Source: Algoriphagus pacificus (GTDB taxonomy: Bacteria; Bacteroidota; Bacteroidia; Cytophagales; Cyclobacteriaceae). From it: a stretch of 64,000 bases of DNA. Under the pieces are notes generated by a model that was not told the origin of the DNA, made no database searches, and saw only the letters and a list, made by a program, of their open reading frames with translations. This document shows, piece by piece, positions 1 through 9,900 of this stretch; position 1 is the stretch's first letter, and every line of letters starts with the position of its first letter. The stretch spans positions 703,048 to 767,047 of the forward strand of contig NZ_JAFKCU010000001.1 in assembly GCF_017254845.1 (NCBI RefSeq). The letters run 5' to 3'. The translations under genes and the position numbers were made by a program.

Positions 1-1270
1 CGGCAAATTCAGCAAATTCGGAAGCAGTGCACAGGATGTAATCTCAAAAGTAGAAGGAGCGATCAAATCTGCTGTTTTACACCAAAGCAATCTTTTTGAA
101 TCGTTGAACCTGAGATATTTCGGACCAGTAGATGGCCACGATGTGAATCATTTGGTGGAAATTCTGAAGGATATGCGAGATATCCCGGGTCCAAAAATAT
201 TGCATTGTGTGACCGTAAAAGGTAAGGGATATGCTCCTGCGGAAAACGGAAATAAAACTACCTGGCATGCTCCAGGCACTTTTGATAAAGTAACCGGAGA
301 GATCTTTAAAAAGATACCGTCATCTCCACAAGCTCCAAAATATCAAGATGTCTTTGGGCATACTTTAGTAGAGCTGGCAGAGCAAGACGAAAGAATTATG
401 GGAGTGACTCCAGCAATGCCTTCGGGATCTTCTATGAATATTATGATGAAGGCAATGCCGGATCGAGCATTTGATGTGGGAATAGCCGAACAACATGCTG
501 TTACTTTTTCAGCAGGTCTGGCCACACAAGGGCTTGTTCCTTTCTGTAATATTTATTCTACATTCATGCAGCGTGCCTATGATCAGGTAGTGCATGATGT
601 ATGTTTGCAAAACCTTCCAGTAGTTCTTTGTCTCGATAGGGCGGGATTTGCTGGAGCTGATGGACCTACGCACCACGGTGCTTATGATATTGCTTATTTC
701 AGATGTATTCCAAATCTGGTAGTAGCAGCACCTATGAATGAAGAAGAGCTTCGAAATATGATGTATTCCGGCTCAATTCATAATGGTCCTTATTCCATCC
801 GATACCCAAGAGGAAAAGGTGTGATGCCTGAGTGGAAAACCCCAATGAGAAAAATCCCTGCGGGACAAGGCAGGATTATTAAGGAAGGTGAGGAAATCGC
901 CATTCTTTCCATAGGACATATTGGCAATTATGCTGTTGAAGCATGCGAAGCAGTAGCAAAAGAAGGACTAAATCCAGCGCATTATGACATGCGTTTTGTA
1001 AAGCCTTTGGATGGAGAATTGCTTCATGAGGTTTTTGGTAAGTTCAAAAAAGTAATCACGATCGAAGATGGCTGTTTGATGGGCGGATTTGGTTCTGCTG
1101 TCATCGAATGGATGATGGATCATGGCTATCAGGCGCAAGTCAAAAGATTAGGTATCCCTGATGAAGTGATCGAACATGGCGAGCAAATAGAACTTCACAG
1201 AGAGTGTGGTTTTGATCCGGAAGGGATTGCCCAAACAATCAGAAGCATGGCCGAAGTGGTCAAAGCTTAA
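1..1270 (+). CDS. dxs: 1-deoxy-D-xylulose-5-phosphate synthase, 5'-truncated by window edge
   Basis: DXS condenses pyruvate and glyceraldehyde-3-phosphate, with thiamine diphosphate, to start the MEP isoprenoid pathway in the cytoplasm. The open frame runs from base 2 with no start inside the window, so the first third of the gene (about 215 of 640 residues) lies to the left. What remains carries the VDGHD motif, the pyrimidine-domain motif DVGIAEQHAVTFSAGLA with the catalytic Glu, the substrate-binding THHGAYD segment, and the C-terminal transketolase domain ending at a TAA. A TTG near base 104 could be taken for a start, but the protein reads through it without interruption. An alpha/beta hydrolase gene follows after 13 bases and is probably co-transcribed. 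Confidence 0.97.
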   Translation, partial: GKFSKFGSSAQDVISKVEGAIKSAVLHQSNLFESLNLRYFGPVDGHDVNHLVEILKDMRDIPGPKILHCVTVKGKGYAPAENGNKTTWHAPGTFDKVTGEIFKKIPSSPQAPKYQDVFGHTLVELAEQDERIMGVTPAMPSGSSMNIMMKAMPDRAFDVGIAEQHAVTFSAGLATQGLVPFCNIYSTFMQRAYDQVVHDVCLQNLPVVLCLDRAGFAGADGPTHHGAYDIAYFRCIPNLVVAAPMNEEELRNMMYSGSIHNGPYSIRYPRGKGVMPEWKTPMRKIPAGQGRIIKEGEEIAILSIGHIGNYAVEACEAVAKEGLNPAHYDMRFVKPLDGELLHEVFGKFKKVITIEDGCLMGGFGSAVIEWMMDHGYQAQVKRLGIPDEVIEHGEQIELHRECGFDPEGIAQTIRSMAEVVKA

Positions 1271-1283
1271 TAAAATCTAGTTC

Positions 1284-2054
1284 ATGTCTGGTATTAATTT
1301 TTTCGAGAAAGGCGAAGGTCAAGCCCTTGTGCTTTTACATGGTTTCTGCGAAATAGGTGCGATGTGGGAGGATTTTGCAAACTCCTTATCTGATAATTTT
1401 CGTGTGATCTGCCCTGATTTGCCAGGTTTGGCTGGCTCAGAACTATCTTCTGATAGCCTCTCAATGGAGGAAGTAGCAGTAATTTTGGAGGAGTGGATGG
1501 AAGAACAGGACATTCAAAATCCAATTGTTATTGGTCATTCTTTGGGTGGTTATGTCACTTTGGCTCTGACTGAACTTTTGGGTCCAAAACTCAAAGCCAT
1601 CGGACTTTTTCATTCCACGGCATTTCCTGACAACGAGGATAAAAAAGGAATGCGTGACAGGACTGTCATTTTCCTGAATAAACACGGAGTAGAAACTTTC
1701 GTGACTTCATTTCTTCCGCCATTATTTCCTGAAAACAGAAGGGAAGAATTAAATCAAGAGATCCAAACGGCAATCTCACAAGCAAAAAAGTGTTCTTTGG
1801 AGGGATTGATTGCTTTCACCAAAGCGATGCGTGACAGAAAAGATAGAAGGGAAGTACTACAAAATTTCGCAGGAGGAAAGCTTATGATTGCTGGGGAGCT
1901 TGATTCTGCAGTTCCTATAGAAGCAAGTCAAGCTCATAAAACCCTCGTTACGGACTACGTGGAATTAGCAGGAACAGGCCATATGGGTATGGTGGAAAGA
2001 AAAGCCGAAACAATAGAAATTGTGAGAAATTTCTGTTTAAAGCATTCCTCCTAG
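1284..2054 (+). CDS. alpha/beta hydrolase
   Basis: A 256-residue cytoplasmic alpha/beta hydrolase with no signal peptide. Seen directly: the oxyanion HGF motif at residues 19-21, the nucleophile elbow GHSLGG with Ser86, a late acidic residue in the ELDSAVP segment, and a C-terminal His in GTGHMGM, which together give a Ser-Asp-His triad. The size fits the esterase, haloalkane dehalogenase and MhpC/BioH-like families, but the substrate cannot be read from the sequence. It starts 13 bases after dxs. Its last 18 bases overlap the end of the convergent gene on the minus strand. Confidence 0.9.
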   Translation: MSGINFFEKGEGQALVLLHGFCEIGAMWEDFANSLSDNFRVICPDLPGLAGSELSSDSLSMEEVAVILEEWMEEQDIQNPIVIGHSLGGYVTLALTELLGPKLKAIGLFHSTAFPDNEDKKGMRDRTVIFLNKHGVETFVTSFLPPLFPENRREELNQEIQTAISQAKKCSLEGLIAFTKAMRDRKDRREVLQNFAGGKLMIAGELDSAVPIEASQAHKTLVTDYVELAGTGHMGMVERKAETIEIVRNFCLKHSS

Positions 2055-2519
2055 AATCCCCATCAGTTTTTCCAGATACAATTGGTCAGTGCCATCAAAA
2101 TCATCCAGTTTGTCACTGTCCACATCCAAGACCATTGCTACCTGATCTCCTCTGAAAACAGGGACAACGATCTCTGACTTCGAGGCAGAACTACAGGCAA
2201 TATGCCCTGGAAAAGCCTCCACATCTGGTACTAATTGTGTTTTTGCTTGCTGCCAAGCAGTCCCACAAACCCCTTTTCCCAAAGAAATTCTTGTACAGGC
2301 GATAGGTCCCTGAAAAGGCCCTAAAACCAATTGAGTTTCTTTTACCAAATAAAAACCTACCCAGAAGAATCCAAAAGCTTCTTTCAACGCCGAGGAAATA
2401 TTCGCCAAGTTGGCGTATAAATCAGGCTCTCCACTAATCAATGCCTCAATCTGTGGAATAACTGATTCGTATTTCTCAGCTTTGGTAGCTGCCTCGGGAA
2501 TGTATAAGTTTTCAGACAT
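2037..2519 (-). CDS. msrC: free methionine-(R)-sulfoxide reductase (GAF-domain fRMsr)
   Basis: A 160-residue single GAF-domain protein that reduces free methionine-R-sulfoxide, a cytosolic oxidative-damage repair step. Family hallmarks are visible: LGPFQGPIACTRI, GKGVCGTAW, FPGHIACSSASKSEIVVPV, and three cysteines (C75, C85, C109) with the spacing of the catalytic and resolving cysteines of E. coli fRMsr (C84, C94, C118). The start ATG lies 8 bases inside the end of ribD, so the two are translationally coupled. Length is normal for the family. Confidence 0.94.
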   Translation of the reverse strand: MSENLYIPEAATKAEKYESVIPQIEALISGEPDLYANLANISSALKEAFGFFWVGFYLVKETQLVLGPFQGPIACTRISLGKGVCGTAWQQAKTQLVPDVEAFPGHIACSSASKSEIVVPVFRGDQVAMVLDVDSDKLDDFDGTDQLYLEKLMGILGGML

Positions 2520-3534
2520 GGTAGTGGATGGTTAATCGATCTTCAAGAACTTGGATGGTTTCTGATGCTGGTTTATTGATCACTGGAGCGGCAACTCCAG
2601 CTCCAAATTTATTCTGGCTTGTAAACACTCTTGCTTCGTCCCAAAGTTCGGAAGCAATAAATTTATTTAGCAAATAGCTACCTCCCTCAACAATCAAACT
2701 TTGGATATTCCTTTGAAACAAATCTTCCAGTATCTGATCAATTGTAAAGCCAGGCTTCATTTTTACATAATGTAAATGGCCTTTTTCTTCTGATTTGAGG
2801 GTATTATAACAAATCGTCGGCACAGCTTGGTCAAATATTTTTAAGTCTTCCGACAATTCCAGTTTACTGTCAATGACAATTCTCAGTGGGTTTTTACCTA
2901 CCCAATCACGCACATTTAAAGCAGGATCATCGTATTTCGCAGTATTTTTCCCCACCACGATAGCATCTTCCTCTGCCCTCCATTTATGAACTAACTGGCG
3001 GCTTGCAGAATTACTGATCCACTTGGAAGAAAAATCCTCTCTGGCTACAAAGCCGTCTTGAGTTTGTGCCCACTTTAGAATTACATAGGGCCTTTTATTT
3101 TCGATTTGTGTGAAGAAACGGCGGTTTTGCCAGCGAGCTTCATTTTCTAGTAAGCCAATTTCCACTTCTATTCCCGCATCTTTCAAAATCTGAATTCCTT
3201 TCCCTCCAACAAGAGGATTTGTATCAAATGCAGCAATAAATACTTTCCCAACTCGCTTCTCAACCAATAAATTTGCGCAAGGAGGAGTCTTACCATAATG
3301 CGCGCAAGGTTCTAAGGTGACATAAACTGTTGCACCTTCGAGTAGTTCTTGGTTTTCTATAGCATTGACAGCATTTACTTCAGCATGTGCTTTTCCATAC
3401 TGTTGATGATATCCCTCCCCGATGATTTTGTCTTCGCGTACGATCACACATCCAACCATAGGATTAGGACTCACCCGACCTCGACCCATTTCGGCGAGTT
3501 CCAAAGCTCTCCTCATGTAATCTTCATGCTTCAT
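2512..3534 (-). CDS. ribD: bifunctional riboflavin biosynthesis protein RibD (deaminase/reductase)
   Basis: RibD deaminates 2,5-diamino-6-ribosylamino-pyrimidinone 5'-phosphate and then reduces the ribosyl side chain, the second and third steps of riboflavin synthesis. With the ATG at 3534 (340 residues) the N-terminal deaminase has the zinc site HAE (H50, E52) and PCAHYGKTPPC (C77, C86); the C-terminal half is the DHFR-like reductase (KWAQTQDGF, IVEGGSYLLN). A TTG one codon earlier is possible but less likely. The ATG shares one base with the TGA of the upstream lipoprotein gene (TGATG), so reinitiation is likely. No FMN riboswitch is seen and no other rib genes are nearby. Confidence 0.96.
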   Translation of the reverse strand: MKHEDYMRRALELAEMGRGRVSPNPMVGCVIVREDKIIGEGYHQQYGKAHAEVNAVNAIENQELLEGATVYVTLEPCAHYGKTPPCANLLVEKRVGKVFIAAFDTNPLVGGKGIQILKDAGIEVEIGLLENEARWQNRRFFTQIENKRPYVILKWAQTQDGFVAREDFSSKWISNSASRQLVHKWRAEEDAIVVGKNTAKYDDPALNVRDWVGKNPLRIVIDSKLELSEDLKIFDQAVPTICYNTLKSEEKGHLHYVKMKPGFTIDQILEDLFQRNIQSLIVEGGSYLLNKFIASELWDEARVFTSQNKFGAGVAAPVINKPASETIQVLEDRLTIHYHV

Positions 3535-4337
3535 CAAGGTTTCTTTTTTAAAGTTACTCTTGGCAGGCTTGCTGATTCTCCGGCGATGATTTCTACATTC
3601 GTGATCAATGTATCTTGATAAAGCTCATCTTTTGGATCAAAATAAATAGAGTAAAGCCCTTCAGGTAATCTGAACTCATAAGACCCTGTAGTTGAAGGGT
3701 GCGTACTTACAGAGTCATCTCCTTTAATTGCGAAAACAGCGGGCTTGATGGTATTTGGAGAAAGTGAACCACTTAATTCACCAGAACCAGCTCCTCTAAA
3801 AATAGTAAGCGTGGGATTTAATTGTAGCGATAAGGGGCTTTCGTCCAATACTATAATTGATTTTTCCAGATCAAAATCCAAAATCAAATCATAGGATAAA
3901 CCCTGCTCAATTGAAAGTTCGATTGGAAGGGAAACCTCCGTATTTGACTGGTCTGTCAGAGGAAGTGGATATTCTTTTTCATCGAGATACAAGGAATGTT
4001 CATTCCCCAGCCTCAAAGTGACTTTCAAGATTTTTCCTGCAGGAAGTTCATCTCTTCCCAGCAATAAAGCCTCTCCACCTACCAGGGCACTGACTTCAAT
4101 TTTTTTATCACCAGGTTGGTATGGCAGAAAGAAAGTTTCTACGGTACCATCATCCTTCCCAGCAGTGATTACCTCCACATCTGCCCCTAAAATCTCCACA
4201 AAAACAGAATCCCACTGGGCAGGTGCATCAACCAGAATAAGATTTACTAAGGCCTTTGGGTTGGAATCAAATTCTTGGCAACTATACAAGCCGAAGAAAA
4301 AGCCGATCAGAATAAAATAAAAAACAGGTCTTTTCAC
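3534..4337 (-). CDS. DUF4382 domain lipoprotein
   Basis: A 267-residue predicted lipoprotein with a hydrophobic signal and lipobox ending in Cys20 (GLYSC). Residues about 28-180 match the DUF4382 pattern of Bacteroidota (a VNLILVDAPAQWDSVFVEI start and an LILDFDLEKSIIV core); a C-terminal carboxypeptidase-like beta-sandwich follows (GSYEFRLPEGLYSIYF). It begins with GTG; no better start is visible. Its function is unknown; such proteins are cell-envelope lipoproteins. It is a paralogue of the next gene upstream and leads directly into ribD. A terminator separates it from that paralogue, so it probably has its own promoter in 4338-4398. Confidence 0.85.
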   Translation of the reverse strand: MKRPVFYFILIGFFFGLYSCQEFDSNPKALVNLILVDAPAQWDSVFVEILGADVEVITAGKDDGTVETFFLPYQPGDKKIEVSALVGGEALLLGRDELPAGKILKVTLRLGNEHSLYLDEKEYPLPLTDQSNTEVSLPIELSIEQGLSYDLILDFDLEKSIIVLDESPLSLQLNPTLTIFRGAGSGELSGSLSPNTIKPAVFAIKGDDSVSTHPSTTGSYEFRLPEGLYSIYFDPKDELYQDTLITNVEIIAGESASLPRVTLKKKP

Positions 4338-4398
4338 GGATTAAATTTAGCCCAAAACTATTCAAAAATCAGGGAATCCATCCCAGAACTATTAAACA

Positions 4399-4424
4399 TA
4401 AAAAAAGCCGGTCGAAACCGGCTT
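4399..4424 (-). terminator. rho-independent terminator of the DUF4382 gene at 4437-5273
   Basis: Perfect 8-base stem AAGCCGGT / ACCGGCTT around a four-base TTCG loop (read on the minus strand), followed by a T-run on the minus strand. It sits 13 bases after the stop of the upstream DUF4382 gene. Confidence 0.88.
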
Positions 4425-4436
4425 CATTTAATAGTC

Positions 4437-5273
4437 TTAATTGGGGACTATTGTAATAGGATCTAGGGTTTTTACTTGTCCTTCTACCACTAACACTTCT
4501 CCAATTACAAGAGTTTTATATCCTTCTTTTGGAGAAAAAGTCAGGGTATAAACTCCGTCGTCCATTCCTAAAATTTTGAAGTTTCCATTCTCATCTACAG
4601 ATGTATTATAAGAATCGTCTCCTTTTTGAGCGTTCACTGTTACAGGATAAGCTTCCTCAGGGAATACTTGACCCATAATTCCAGAAGCAGCTTCTTCCAT
4701 ATATGCTCTTAAAACTGGTTTCAAATTGATATTTCCAGAGTTGCCAGCAACTACAATGGATTTAGCCACATCAAAGTCAATAACTAAATTATAGCTCATT
4801 CCACCTTCAATATCTTCATCCACTTTGATTTTTAATCCCGACTGCTGAGCACTAGGAGTCTTCAAATCAGAACGTACACCGTCTTTTACGACATAGTTAT
4901 CATCACCCAAAATAAGTCTCAACTGGTCAATTTCTCCTTCAGGAAAATCTTCAGATCCTAGGAAAAGAGAATTTTCACCGGTAAGGTCCAGAAGATTTAC
5001 GTATCTGCTAGACTCATTATAAGGGATTTCTACCCATGAGCTTTCATCATCGTCATCGATGTCAGCATCGTCGTCATCCATAGAATCGTCATTTTCAGCT
5101 TTCACTCGAATAGCCAAAACTTCAATCCACACTTCGTCAAAATCACCTGGAGCATCTACCAGATAAAAATTAACCCTTGCATTTCCTCCATTTGGAGTAT
5201 CATCGTCGTTGGAGCATGATGCAGCAAACAGCATCACTCCGATTAACATGAAATAATTAAATAGATTTTTCAT
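4437..5273 (-). CDS. DUF4382 domain lipoprotein with acidic patch
   Basis: A 278-residue predicted lipoprotein. The ATG at 5273 was chosen because it opens directly on the signal peptide (MKNLFNYFMLIGVMLFAASC, Cys20); a longer frame would put 13 polar residues in front. After the cysteine comes SNDDD, which resembles the acidic surface-export signal of Bacteroidota lipoproteins, so surface exposure is inferred. The DUF4382 domain (VNFYLVDAPGDFDEVWIEV to LVIDFDVAKSIVV) carries an insert of some 15 Asp/Glu residues at about 60-78, perhaps binding cations. A C-terminal beta-sandwich (GNFKILGMDDGVYTLTF) follows. It is a paralogue of the neighbouring DUF4382 gene. Function unknown. Confidence 0.86.
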   Translation of the reverse strand: MKNLFNYFMLIGVMLFAASCSNDDDTPNGGNARVNFYLVDAPGDFDEVWIEVLAIRVKAENDDSMDDDDADIDDDDESSWVEIPYNESSRYVNLLDLTGENSLFLGSEDFPEGEIDQLRLILGDDNYVVKDGVRSDLKTPSAQQSGLKIKVDEDIEGGMSYNLVIDFDVAKSIVVAGNSGNINLKPVLRAYMEEAASGIMGQVFPEEAYPVTVNAQKGDDSYNTSVDENGNFKILGMDDGVYTLTFSPKEGYKTLVIGEVLVVEGQVKTLDPITIVPN

Positions 5274-5378
5274 CCTTAAAATTTTTCGGTTTAGTTGATG
5301 GGGGAAATTCAATCACTGTGCCACATTACAAATTTGAATAATTAAACGGAAAGTAAATACTGCTTGTTATTTTTGGGG

Positions 5379-6728
5379 ATGATGAAATGGGAAAAGCTTT
5401 TGGCCCGGGGAAGATTTGGTGATACACCCGGATTTATTCCAACACAAATAGTAAGAAGTGAATTTGAAGTCGACTACGATCGTATCATATTTTCTGCGCC
5501 TTTTAGAAACTTGCAGGACAAGACTCAGGTGTTTCCATTACCAGAGCAAGCCTTCGTTCATACTCGATTGACGCATAGTCTTGAAGTATCAAGTGTCGGC
5601 AGATCTCTTGGAAAAGCTGCTGGTGAATTCCTGTTAGAAAAGTACCCAAATCTCCAGAAATCAGGCATTTCTGCCTATGAAGTGGGGGCCATAGTTGCTG
5701 CTGCAGCCTTGACCCATGACATTGGAAATCCTCCTTTTGGACATGCAGGTGAGGAAGCGATTTCTGATTTCTTCAAGTTTCACCCAGCTGGCAAATGCTG
5801 GGATTCCCACGTCAGAAGCGAGCAATGGGCAGATTTATGCAATTTTGAGGGAAACGCTCAGGGATTCAGGATGTTAGTTTCGAAATCCTATGGTCTAAAA
5901 CTAACCTATGCCACTTTAGCGGCTTTCACAAAATACCCAAGACCCAGCTTTATTCCTCATCGTGATATAGCCAGAAGAAGTCAAAAAAAATATGGCTTTT
6001 TCATCAACCAACTTGCTGATTTTGAGCAAATGGGATCCTTTTTAGGAATGGAAAAATCCAGTCCTGAATGTTGGTTACGACATCCATTGGCATTCTTAGT
6101 TGAGGCAGCAGATGACATCTGTTATAGCATCATTGATCTCGAAGATGGCTGCACGCTAGGATTGGTAAGTTTTGAAGAAACCGTGAAGCTACTTGCCCCA
6201 ATTTTAAAGGATAAATTTGATCCCAAAAAACTCAAAGAACCCCGAACAAATTCCCAGAATTTAGGGGCACTGAGAGCCATTGCTATTGGTGAGCTGATCA
6301 AAGAAACTGTAGAAGTTTTTGCACAGTATGAGGAGAGCATGTGCAAAGGAAATTTTGACAAAGCCCTGACGGATATCATTCCTTCAGCCAAAGCATTGCA
6401 GGAAATCACATCCGTTTCTGTCCAAAAAATCTATCGGTCTAAGGTAGTCCTAGAAAAAGAAGCGGCAGGTTTCCAGGTTTTGGAAGGATTGCTATCTGTT
6501 TTTTCTCAGGCTTTGTATCATCAATTTTATAATCCAGAAAGATTCTCGGGTCAAGACAAGAGTATACTTCGACTGCTTCCTGAAGATTTTCCTCTGAAAG
6601 GCTGGGGGGCAGAGGTCAATCCTTACCCTTTACTTCGATCGCTAGTTGACTTTATTTCCGGTATGACCGACAAGTATGCATTAAATCTTTATAGACGGGT
6701 AAAAGGCATTTCATTCCCTGGATCTTGA
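5379..6728 (+). CDS. dgt: deoxyguanosinetriphosphate triphosphohydrolase (dGTPase, HD domain)
   Basis: Hydrolyses dGTP (and in some relatives other dNTPs) to the nucleoside and tripolyphosphate, tuning dNTP pools. With the ATG at 5379 (449 residues; the ATG at 5382 is equally possible) the family motifs are: the THSLEV histidine at 66, the HD pair H113-D114 in LTHDIGNPPFGHAGE, H122, and the later AADDICYSIIDLED segment with the last metal Asp. The length matches the Bacteroidota dGTPase group. It is divergent from the DUF4382 lipoprotein, with about 105 bases between them, and ends before a strong terminator. Confidence 0.95.
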   Translation: MMKWEKLLARGRFGDTPGFIPTQIVRSEFEVDYDRIIFSAPFRNLQDKTQVFPLPEQAFVHTRLTHSLEVSSVGRSLGKAAGEFLLEKYPNLQKSGISAYEVGAIVAAAALTHDIGNPPFGHAGEEAISDFFKFHPAGKCWDSHVRSEQWADLCNFEGNAQGFRMLVSKSYGLKLTYATLAAFTKYPRPSFIPHRDIARRSQKKYGFFINQLADFEQMGSFLGMEKSSPECWLRHPLAFLVEAADDICYSIIDLEDGCTLGLVSFEETVKLLAPILKDKFDPKKLKEPRTNSQNLGALRAIAIGELIKETVEVFAQYEESMCKGNFDKALTDIIPSAKALQEITSVSVQKIYRSKVVLEKEAAGFQVLEGLLSVFSQALYHQFYNPERFSGQDKSILRLLPEDFPLKGWGAEVNPYPLLRSLVDFISGMTDKYALNLYRRVKGISFPGS

Positions 6729-6745
6729 TTGATTTTCTGAAAGTC

Positions 6746-6785
6746 AAAAAAGGTCATTTTTCTCATTTGAAAAATGACCTTTTTT
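6746..6785 (+). terminator. bidirectional-looking terminator after dgt
   Basis: Perfect 17-base inverted repeat (6746-6762 and 6769-6785) around a 6-base loop, A-run on the left and T-run on the right, 17 bases after the dgt stop. Confidence 0.92.
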
Positions 6786-6935
6786 GGTAGAAAGAAATTG
6801 AAAAATATTTCTTTGCCTTCGGCTTAAATCTTGTTGTATTATAAGCCCTTACGTGAATTTATTCCGTAGATAACCGTGATAGGCCAATCTGCCAATTATG
6901 GCATTTTTAAGCCCTATTCCCCAATTAGACTGATT

Positions 6936-9900
6936 ATGAAAAAAATAATATTTATCACATTAGGTGTCTTCTTCTTCTTTTTAGTAGCTGCAATAGCGCT
7001 TCCCTTCCTTTTTAAGGATAAAATCGCTGCCCGGATTGACCAAGAAATTGCCCAATCCGTGAATGCAAAGGTGATTTATGATGTAGATAACATCAGCTTA
7101 AGTTTTTTTAGAAGATTCCCGAATATCTCTGCTAATGTCAAAGACCTTGACATAGTAGGCAATGCTCCTTTTGAGAGAGATACCTTGGTTTCCCTTCGAG
7201 AACTTCAGATCGACTTTAATCTAAAGTCAGTTCTTTTTGACGAATACCCTACTCTGACGGGAGTTCACTTGAATGGAGGAAACCTTTACATCAAAGTTCT
7301 TGAAGACGGAAGTGCAAATTATGATATTACTTATCCATCGGAAACCACCACAGAATCTACCGAAAGCAATATGCGAATAGGAGTAGACCAAATTGAGGTA
7401 AATGATCTAAACGTGGTGTATGATGACCGACAGCTTGATTACTTCATGGCTCTAGGTGGAATAAATGCCATCGGAAACGGTGAGTTTACTGCAGATGTCT
7501 ATGAATTACCGATTGAGCTGGAGGCTTTGATAGCGGATATTACCTATGAAGGCACGAGTTATCTAACCAACAAGAATTTTTCAGGTGAGACGCTGCTGAA
7601 TATCGATATGGAAAACATGAAGTTTTCTGTAAGTGATGGAGATTTCCTGCTTAACGATTTCAAATTCGGATTGACAGGCTTTTTAGCCATGCCTACAGAT
7701 GATATCGAGCTTGACCTAACCTTTGGAGGCAAAGACAATGAGTTTAAAAGCCTACTTTCCTTAGTTCCTGGAATCTATTCTGAGAGTTTTTCCAGCCTAC
7801 AAACTTCCGGAACCATGGATTTTAATGGTTCGGTAAAAGGAATTTACAACGAAACCAAATTCCCGTCTTTTGATGTCTCATTGAAAGTCGCTGATGGGAA
7901 GTTTCAATATCCTGATTTACCTCGCCCAGTCAAAAATGTCAATCTAGACATGCAGGTAAAAAATGAAACAGACAACTTGGACAATACCAGCATTGCCATT
8001 CCTGCTTTCAATCTTGATTTTGGTAGTAACCCTCTTTCTGGAAAATTATACCTATCCGATTTGGTGACATATACGATAGATGCTGCTTTGAAAGGAAAAT
8101 TAAACTTGGAGGAGTTGACTTCTATTTTTCCAATTGAAGGGATGAATCTGAAAGGAACACTGGATGTGAATGCTTTGGCAAAAGGAAGGTATGATTCCAT
8201 TGCAGGAGTGATTCCTACCATTGATGCCAAATTATTGCTGGCAAATGGCTATGTGAAAAGTGAAGATTACCCCGCTCCGATTGAAAATTTAAACGTCAAT
8301 GCTTCCATTTTGAATAGCAGTGGAAAAATGAATGATTTCTTGGTTGATCTGAGCCAATTCGGTTTTGAACTGGAAAAAGAAGCAATCAATGGAAAACTGA
8401 AAATCAGGGATTTTGAGCAGTTGATTTGGGATGGAGAAGTTATAGGCTCCGTTGATCTGAAAAAGCTCATGGCAATTTTCCCGATGGAAGGAATGGACAT
8501 GGAAGGCAGAATCAATGCAAATATTCTGACAAAAGGGTCCTACGCAGCAATTGAGGCCGAAAAGTATAATCAGCTACAGACAAGTGGTACGATGGATGTT
8601 TCGAATTTCAAATTCGTCTCTGCTGATGTCCCCCAAGGAGTGGATATTTTCACTGCAAAAGCAACTTTTAACCCTGACAATATTTCTCTATCAGAACTGG
8701 ATTCCAAGTTGGGAGAAAGCCACGTAAAAGCTACAGGTACTATATCCAACTACATGAATTATTTATTGGCTGACGAGGGTACACTCAAAGGTCAGTTGGT
8801 GCTGAACAGTCCTAGATTCAACGCCAATGAATGGATGACAGAAGATGCATCGGCAGACACTGTAGCTTCAGAAATGACAGTGATAGAACTACCTAAAAAC
8901 ATTGATTTCACCATGTCAGTGGCAGCCAATGAAGTTCTTTATGATAATCTAAATCTAAAGGACATGAAAGGGAATATGACTCTAAGAGATGGTGTTTTGA
9001 CTTTCTCAGATGCATCGATGAAAACCATGGGAGGTACAATTGGATTGGCTGGTAATTATGATCCGAGAGATTTATCTGCTCCAAAATTCAATTTCAGCTT
9101 GGACATTTCTGAACTGAGCATAGCTGAGGCTTTCCGATCTTTCAATACTGTCAAAGCATTTGCTCCAATCGCCCAAAACCTAACGGGGAAATTCAATACC
9201 ACTTTAAATTTTTCAGGTATTCTTGGTCAGGATATGATGCCTTTGCTAGCTAGTCTTGATGGTAATGGACTTCTTAAAGTGGCCGAAACTGCTTTGAAAG
9301 ACAGTAAAATACTAGAAGGCATCACAAGCCTGACACGCTTGAAAGATGTCAATACCTTACAATTGAAGAATATTTCCATTCCTATTTCAATCAATAATGG
9401 GGTGATGGATGTCAAACCTTTTGATGTCAAGCTTTGGGATTACGAAGCTAATGTGCAAGGATCTGCAGGATTTGATGGATCGATTAATTACTTGCTAAAC
9501 CTACAGGTGCCGGCAGGTAAATTTGGTTCGCAGGCCAACAATTTATTAGCAAGTCTGACAGGAACTGCTGTAGATGAAAACACCAAAATCCCAGTTGCAC
9601 TTAATCTATCCGGGACCTATAATTCACCAAAAATTACCCTTGCTGGTGGAAACAGCATAGAAACTTTATTGGCAGATGCGCTCAAAGCAAGAGTAAGTGG
9701 GGAGACGCAAGCATTGCAATCCAAAGCAACCGAACAATTCAATGCTGCTCAGGATAGTATCAAAAAAGAAATGAAATTGAAAGCAGAAGTTGTTCAGGAC
9801 AGCGTCAAGAAAGAACTAGAAAAACAAGCTGATGTCACTAAGGACAAAGCTGTGGAAGAAGCCAAAAAATTATTAAAAGGGTTTTTCCCAAAACCTAAAG

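Noticed and set aside
5368-5375. TATTTTTG before dgt as a promoter
   Set aside because: It lies only four bases before the ATG and has no -33 element at the required distance.
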